A DNA stretch of 7,221 nucleotides from an uncultured Veillonella sp. (GTDB lineage: Bacteria; Bacillota; Negativicutes; Veillonellales; Veillonellaceae), in contig CAAEOZ010000005.1 in NCBI GenBank assembly GCA_900757715.1, forward strand, positions 1-7,221, written 5' to 3'. Numbering within the stretch: the first letter of the stretch is position 1; the number at the start of each line of letters is the position of its first letter. Position numbers and translations under genes: made by a program. This document shows, piece after piece, positions 5,331 to 7,221 of the stretch. The notes under the pieces are model-generated. The model was given only the letters and a program-made list of their open reading frames with translations. It did no database searches and was not told where the DNA came from.

Positions 5331-7202
5331 TTATTTACTTCTGTTGTATTGTTCAAGTTGAATTAATAGAACAGATACGTCCGCAGGGGAGACACCAGAG
5401 ATACGGCTTGCTTGGCCGATGGAGTGAGGACGAATCTTGTTGAGCTTTTGTTGAGCTTCAAGAGAAATGCCCTTAATTTCTGTGTAGTCCCATTCTTTTG
5501 GAAGAATTTTTTCTTCTAGTTTGCGAACTTTATCGACTTGGTCCATTTGCTTTTTAATGTACCCTTCGTAGGTAATGGAAATATCGACAGCCTCTTCTAC
5601 ATCAGGTGTATAGCGTTTCAAACCAAATGCATCAGCTACATTGGCGTAAGAGAGTTCATTACGTTTTACTAAATCATAAGCGTGAATACCTGTTCTAATA
5701 GGTGCTGTACCTAAACCTTCAAGCAAAACTTGTGTTTCTTTAGACGGATTGACAGGTGTATTTCGTAACATATCCATTGCTTCTTCGATAGCAGCTTTCT
5801 TGGCTGTAAATTTAGCCCAACGATCGTCTTTTACAAGACCGATTTCACGGCCTTTTTCTGTAAGACGCAGGTCTGCATTATCTTGACGAAGCAATAGACG
5901 GTATTCACTGCGGCTTGTCATCATGCGGTACGGTTCATTTGTACCTTTTGTTACAAGATCATCGATAAGAACACCGATGTACGCTTCGGAGCGAGCAAGG
6001 ATGAACGGTTCCTTCCCTTGAATCCACAATGCTGCGTTGATACCAGCTATGAGGCCTTGAGCAGCCGCTTCTTCATAGCCAGATGTACCGTTGGCTTGAC
6101 CTGCAGAGTAGAGACCTTCAATATGTTTCACTTGAAGTGCTGGTGTCAATTGCGTTGGATTCAAGCAATCGTATTCGATAGCATAGGCAGGACGCATAAT
6201 TTCAACATTCTCAAGACCTGGGATGGTACGCAAAAAAGCATATTGTACATCCATTGGAAGAGACGTACTCATACCTTGTACATACATTTCATTTGTACCC
6301 GTGCCTTCTGGTTCTACAAATAATTGATGGCGTTCTTTATCGGCAAAGCGCACTACTTTATCTTCAATGGAAGGACAGTAACGAGGGCCTACGCCTTCGA
6401 TTTTGCCACTATACATAGGAGCCCGGTGAATATTGCTATGAATGATTTCGTGCGTTTCTTTATTAGTATAGGTCAACCAACATACATCTTCATTACGATT
6501 AATCCATTCATCCATAAAGGAAAATGCGTGATGATGTGCATCGCCTTCTTGAACTACCATATTTTCGAGGTTTAAAGTACGTTTATCTACACGTGCTGGT
6601 GTACCCGTCTTAAAGCGCATCAATTCAATACCATTATCGAGTAAGGATTGAGAGAAATGTTCTGCTACGCGTTGACCATTTGGACCGCCCACATAATCGA
6701 TATCACCGATGAGGATTTTACCTTTCAAATAGGTACCTGTACAAAGAATAATAGCCTTAGCACCATAAAATTCACCAAGCTCTGTAACGATACCTATTAC
6801 CTTATCATCCTCAACCTTAAGTTCTGTCACCATGATTTGCTTAACATTGAGATTATCTGTATTCTCCAATGTTTGTTTCATCAAATGTTGGTATTTAATC
6901 TTGTCGGATTGGCAGCGCAAAGAATGAACTGCAGGTCCTTTGCCCATATTGAGCATACGCATTTGGATAGCTGTAGCATCCGCATTGATACCCATTTGAC
7001 CGCCTAATGCGTCAACTTCGTAAACAAGATGGCTTTTACCAGGACCACCCACGGCAGGGTTACACGGCATAAGCGCAATATTATCTAAACTGATGGTTGC
7101 CATCAACGTGCGATGACCCATGCGGGCAGCGGCGAGGGCCGCCTCACAACCAGCATGACCACCACCGATGACGATGACATCATAATTATCTACTGTGTAC
7201 AT
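5331..7202 (-). CDS. mnmG: tRNA uridine-34 5-carboxymethylaminomethyl modification enzyme MnmG (GidA)
   Basis: MnmG is the FAD- and NADH-dependent partner of the GTPase MnmE. Together they add carboxymethylaminomethyl or aminomethyl groups at C5 of wobble uridine 34 in certain tRNAs, using methylene-THF as carbon source. The 623-residue length is standard. Visible motifs are the FAD dinucleotide-binding VIVIGGGHAGCEAA (9-22), MPCNPAVGG with conserved C47 (45-53), LCTGTYLKG (153-161), GPRYCPSIEDKV with conserved C276 (272-283), the second FAD signature AGQANGTSGYEEAAAQG (367-383), and TSRSEYRLLLRQDNADLR (429-446). The helical C-terminal region ends in ISGVSPADVSVLLIQL (601-616), the MnmE/tRNA-binding part. 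The start ATG at 7202 has AAGGAA (complement of 7213-7218) ten bases upstream. rsmG follows 119 bases downstream. mnmE, the usual upstream neighbour, would lie outside the window. Confidence 0.97.
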   Translation of the reverse strand: MYTVDNYDVIVIGGGHAGCEAALAAARMGHRTLMATISLDNIALMPCNPAVGGPGKSHLVYEVDALGGQMGINADATAIQMRMLNMGKGPAVHSLRCQSDKIKYQHLMKQTLENTDNLNVKQIMVTELKVEDDKVIGIVTELGEFYGAKAIILCTGTYLKGKILIGDIDYVGGPNGQRVAEHFSQSLLDNGIELMRFKTGTPARVDKRTLNLENMVVQEGDAHHHAFSFMDEWINRNEDVCWLTYTNKETHEIIHSNIHRAPMYSGKIEGVGPRYCPSIEDKVVRFADKERHQLFVEPEGTGTNEMYVQGMSTSLPMDVQYAFLRTIPGLENVEIMRPAYAIEYDCLNPTQLTPALQVKHIEGLYSAGQANGTSGYEEAAAQGLIAGINAALWIQGKEPFILARSEAYIGVLIDDLVTKGTNEPYRMMTSRSEYRLLLRQDNADLRLTEKGREIGLVKDDRWAKFTAKKAAIEEAMDMLRNTPVNPSKETQVLLEGLGTAPIRTGIHAYDLVKRNELSYANVADAFGLKRYTPDVEEAVDISITYEGYIKKQMDQVDKVRKLEEKILPKEWDYTEIKGISLEAQQKLNKIRPHSIGQASRISGVSPADVSVLLIQLEQYNRSK

Positions 7203-7212
7203 ATCAATTGAA

Positions 7213-7218
7213 TTCCTT
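7213..7218 (-). promoter_or_regulatory. Ribosome binding site of mnmG
   Basis: AAGGAA on the - strand lies ten bases before the mnmG ATG. The spacing is slightly long, but no other start lies nearby, and the N-terminus matches the family just before the FAD-binding loop. Only three bases remain beyond it in the window. Confidence 0.55.
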
Positions 7219-7221
7219 ATA

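Noticed and set aside
6124..6139. A second parS-like sequence in mnmG (TGTTTCACTTGAAGTG).
   Set aside because: It matches the consensus at only 12 of 16 positions, lacks the central CACGTG and is explained by the conserved protein sequence QVKHIEG. Functional parS sites usually tolerate far fewer changes.
6018..7007. Three + strand open frames of 83-119 codons opposite mnmG.
   Set aside because: They are antisense shadows of a strongly conserved gene, with no ribosome binding sites and no recognisable protein features.

Overview
The window is an AT-rich stretch of bacterial chromosome holding two convergent gene blocks. The protein sequences look like Firmicutes of the Negativicutes type, with Veillonella or a close relative as my best guess. 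This rests on recalled gene content, a split cobalamin-dependent methionine synthase, and base composition; no database was searched.

Left block, + strand, about 1-4233: a methionine / one-carbon operon. Its order is a stand-alone MetH reactivation-domain protein (23-790), a MetH core lacking the reactivation domain (833-3274), and methylenetetrahydrofolate reductase MetF (3293-4153). MetF makes 5-methyl-THF. MetH passes the methyl group through cobalamin to homocysteine. The reactivation protein rescues oxidised cobalamin by reductive methylation with S-adenosylmethionine. A terminator-like hairpin (4171-4233) closes the block. The window opens only 22 bases before the first gene, so the operon promoter and any riboswitch lie outside it.

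The most notable element is a perfect copy of the canonical chromosomal centromere site parS, TGTTTCACGTGAAACA, at 791-806. It directly follows the stop codon of the reactivation gene, inside the met operon. It is the binding site for ParB/Spo0J and, with neighbouring mnmG and rsmG (classically next to oriC), suggests that the window lies in the origin-proximal domain.

Middle, 4154-4458: a convergent intergenic region of about 305 bases. It holds two hairpins (4171-4233 and 4360-4394) and an exact 11-base repeat (4200-4210 and 4333-4343). Between the hairpins lies about 100 bases of unexplained sequence containing CCTCCTT, which is the anti-Shine-Dalgarno sequence on + and a strong Shine-Dalgarno sequence on -.

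Right block, - strand, 4459-7202: mnmG (tRNA U34 modification, FAD-dependent) is followed downstream by rsmG (16S rRNA m7G methyltransferase). A 119-base AT-rich spacer separates them and carries a 13-base near-perfect direct repeat. mnmG starts at the right edge with its ribosome binding site in view; a partner such as mnmE would lie beyond the edge. No tRNA, rRNA, insertion sequence or CRISPR array was seen.
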